NCBI GenBank assembly: GCA_031254905.1
Contig: JAIRTN010000106.1
Location: 1-15,521 of the forward strand
Direction of reading: 5' to 3'
Length of the DNA stretch: 15,521 bases
From: Coriobacteriales bacterium
GTDB taxonomy: Bacteria; Actinomycetota; Coriobacteriia; Coriobacteriales; UBA8131
Shown here: positions 14,287-15,521 of the stretch, one piece after another
Layout: every line of letters starts with the position of its first letter
Numbering within the stretch: the first letter of the stretch is position 1
Program-made: the position numbers and the translations under genes
The notes under the pieces: generated by a model
Database searches by the model: none
The model's input: the letters and a program-made list of their open reading frames with translations, nothing else
What the model was told of the DNA's origin: nothing

Positions 14287-15521
14287 GAGCGGTAGTCGCC
14301 GTTGATGGATATATACTCATGCGTCAAATCGCAACTCCAAAGGCGTGCGGCGCCTTCTCCTGCACCGAGGTTGATGTCGATGAGGATTTCGGTGTTGTGT
14401 TCGAATCGTTGAAGGGCCTCGGCTTCGTCGAAGGGAACGGGCAGACCGTGGTGGCAGACGGGAAGTCCCATGATGGAGATATCGACATCTTCTTGCTGGA
14501 AGCGCGCCCCGCTTTTGCCGATTGCCATGGCGACACGGCCCCAGTTGGCGTCGTGCCCGGCGATGGCGGTTTTGACGAGCGGCGAGTTTGCGACGGCACG
14601 CCCGGCGAGGTCGGCATCGTTGTCGTCGAGGGCGCCGGTGACGGTTATGGTGATAAGTTTGGTGGCCCCTTCCCCATCGGCCGCAATCTGCCGCGCGAGG
14701 TTTTCGCAGAGCGCGTAAAGCGCGGAGACAAAGGGGGCAAACAGGGGGCAGGTGGGATTGATTGTCTTGCCCGCGGTCGCGCCTGTCGCCAAGAGGTAAA
14801 CGCTGTCGTTGGTGGAGGTGTCGGAATCGACGGTCACTTTGTTGAGTGTTAAGTCCATCACCTGTTTGAGCGCGAGGTTGGCCGCCTCTTGGGTAAGCCA
14901 GGCGTCGGTTGCGAGAACACCGAGCAGCGTGGCCATATTGGGCTGTATCATGCCGGAGCCCTTGACCATACCAGCGATGGTATAGGTGACTTCGCTGCCA
15001 TCGCTTTGCGTTGCGGTAAAGGTAACGGCGGCCTGCTTGGGATGCGTGTCCGTGGTCATGATGGCGGCGGCGGCGGCACTTCCGGCGGCAAAGGCCGTCC
15101 CATCGGCGGCACCGAGTTCGGCAAGGGCAAGCGGTATGCCGGTGACGAAGGGGTCTATCACCAAGGGAACACCGATGACGCCGGTTGAGGCGACGAGCAC
15201 CTGATGTGGCTCGCAGCCAAGATGTTGTGCGGCAATGCGGGCAGTCTGAATGGCAGTCTCAAGACCCGGCTCACCGGTCGTGGCGTTTGCGTTGCCTGAG
15301 TTGAGCACGATGGCGCGGGCGCCGGTGCCGTCGCTGGGCTTATCAACATCGTCCATCGCCAGCCGCGCAAGATGCTGCCGCGAGAGCGTAACGGGCGCGG
15401 CGCAAAACAGATTCTGCGTAAATACCCCCGCGGCAACGGCGGGTTTTTCTGTAACGATGAGGGCAAGGTCTCTGCGCTCGGGGTTGCGCCGAAAACCCGC
15501 GGAGATACCCGCGCAACGCAG
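14283..15521 (-). CDS. argJ: Glutamate N-acetyltransferase / ornithine acetyltransferase, 5' end off the window
   Basis: Transfers the acetyl group from N-acetylornithine to glutamate (and in some organisms acetyl-CoA to glutamate), releasing ornithine and recycling the acetyl group. The frame is open from the window edge and gives 412 residues; the family is about 390-410, so only a short N-terminal piece is missing. The first visible residues (LRCAGISAGFRRNPERRDLA) match the ArgJ N-terminal region. The self-cleavage and nucleophile block is intact: KGSGMIQPNMATLLG, where the Thr of ATLL becomes the N-terminal nucleophile of the beta chain. DSDTSTNDS and HDANWGRVAMAIGKSG are further hallmarks, and the protein ends EYISINGDYRS as expected. 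Internal Met codons such as that at 15356 are not the start. Presence of ArgJ implies the cyclic acetyl pathway; argC would be expected just upstream. Confidence 0.96.
   Translation of the reverse strand: MRCAGISAGFRRNPERRDLALIVTEKPAVAAGVFTQNLFCAAPVTLSRQHLARLAMDDVDKPSDGTGARAIVLNSGNANATTGEPGLETAIQTARIAAQHLGCEPHQVLVASTGVIGVPLVIDPFVTGIPLALAELGAADGTAFAAGSAAAAAIMTTDTHPKQAAVTFTATQSDGSEVTYTIAGMVKGSGMIQPNMATLLGVLATDAWLTQEAANLALKQVMDLTLNKVTVDSDTSTNDSVYLLATGATAGKTINPTCPLFAPFVSALYALCENLARQIAADGEGATKLITITVTGALDDNDADLAGRAVANSPLVKTAIAGHDANWGRVAMAIGKSGARFQQEDVDISIMGLPVCHHGLPVPFDEAEALQRFEHNTEILIDINLGAGEGAARLWSCDLTHEYISINGDYRS

Noticed and set aside
13809..14852. 347-codon plus-strand frame across argB, the repeat gap and argJ
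   Set aside because: It is antisense to two well-conserved enzymes, has no family resemblance or RBS, and is explained by the GC-rich codon pattern of the opposite strand.

Overview
The window looks like the chromosome of a moderately high-GC Gram-positive bacterium of the Coriobacteriia, probably an Eggerthellaceae relative. This is inferred from the combination of twin-arginine or lipobox flavoprotein reductases, a 12-TM LuxR-type regulator beside them, and an actinobacterial-order arginine operon (J-B-D-F-R-G-H). The species cannot be fixed from sequence reading alone.

Region 1 (1-4403) is a respiratory/redox accessory block. Two tandem minus-strand genes encode exported FAD-binding reductases of the fumarate reductase / 3-ketosteroid dehydrogenase superfamily; the first runs off the left edge. 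A divergent plus-strand gene encodes a membrane-embedded LuxR-family regulator. The 201-bp divergent intergenic region carries a perfect 12-bp palindrome and a 15-bp tandem duplication, the natural places to look for regulatory sites.

Region 2 (4409-7350) is a two-gene minus-strand unit: a FIST-domain sensor protein followed 8 nt later by a soluble PAS-HisKA-HATPase-REC hybrid histidine kinase. No output regulator or HPt protein is visible nearby. The kinase gene converges on the LuxR gene with only 5 bp between stop codons.

Region 3 (7495-15521) is a minus-strand arginine biosynthesis operon in transcription order argJ (5' end off the window), argB, argD, argF, argR, argG, argH. The enzymes convert glutamate through acetylated intermediates to ornithine (ArgJ, ArgB, ArgD; ArgC is presumably just outside), then to citrulline, argininosuccinate and arginine (ArgF, ArgG, ArgH), with ArgR as the arginine-responsive repressor. 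Most junctions are tight (argD/argF overlap by ATGA; argG/argH 13 nt; argB/argD 25 nt). The exception is argJ-argB, where about 210 bp of repeat-rich DNA includes a 126-bp element bounded by perfect 14-bp inverted repeats. An open 69-codon frame in it ends in an ATGA overlap with argB.

The points most worth a second look are: the repeat element and small frame inside the arg operon; the Pro/Ala-rich C-tract insertions in ArgD and ArgF, which create G-quadruplex-like DNA; the FIST/hybrid kinase pair directly downstream of the arginine operon as a possible amino-acid sensing system; and the flavoprotein whose twin-arginine motif reads Arg-Gly.
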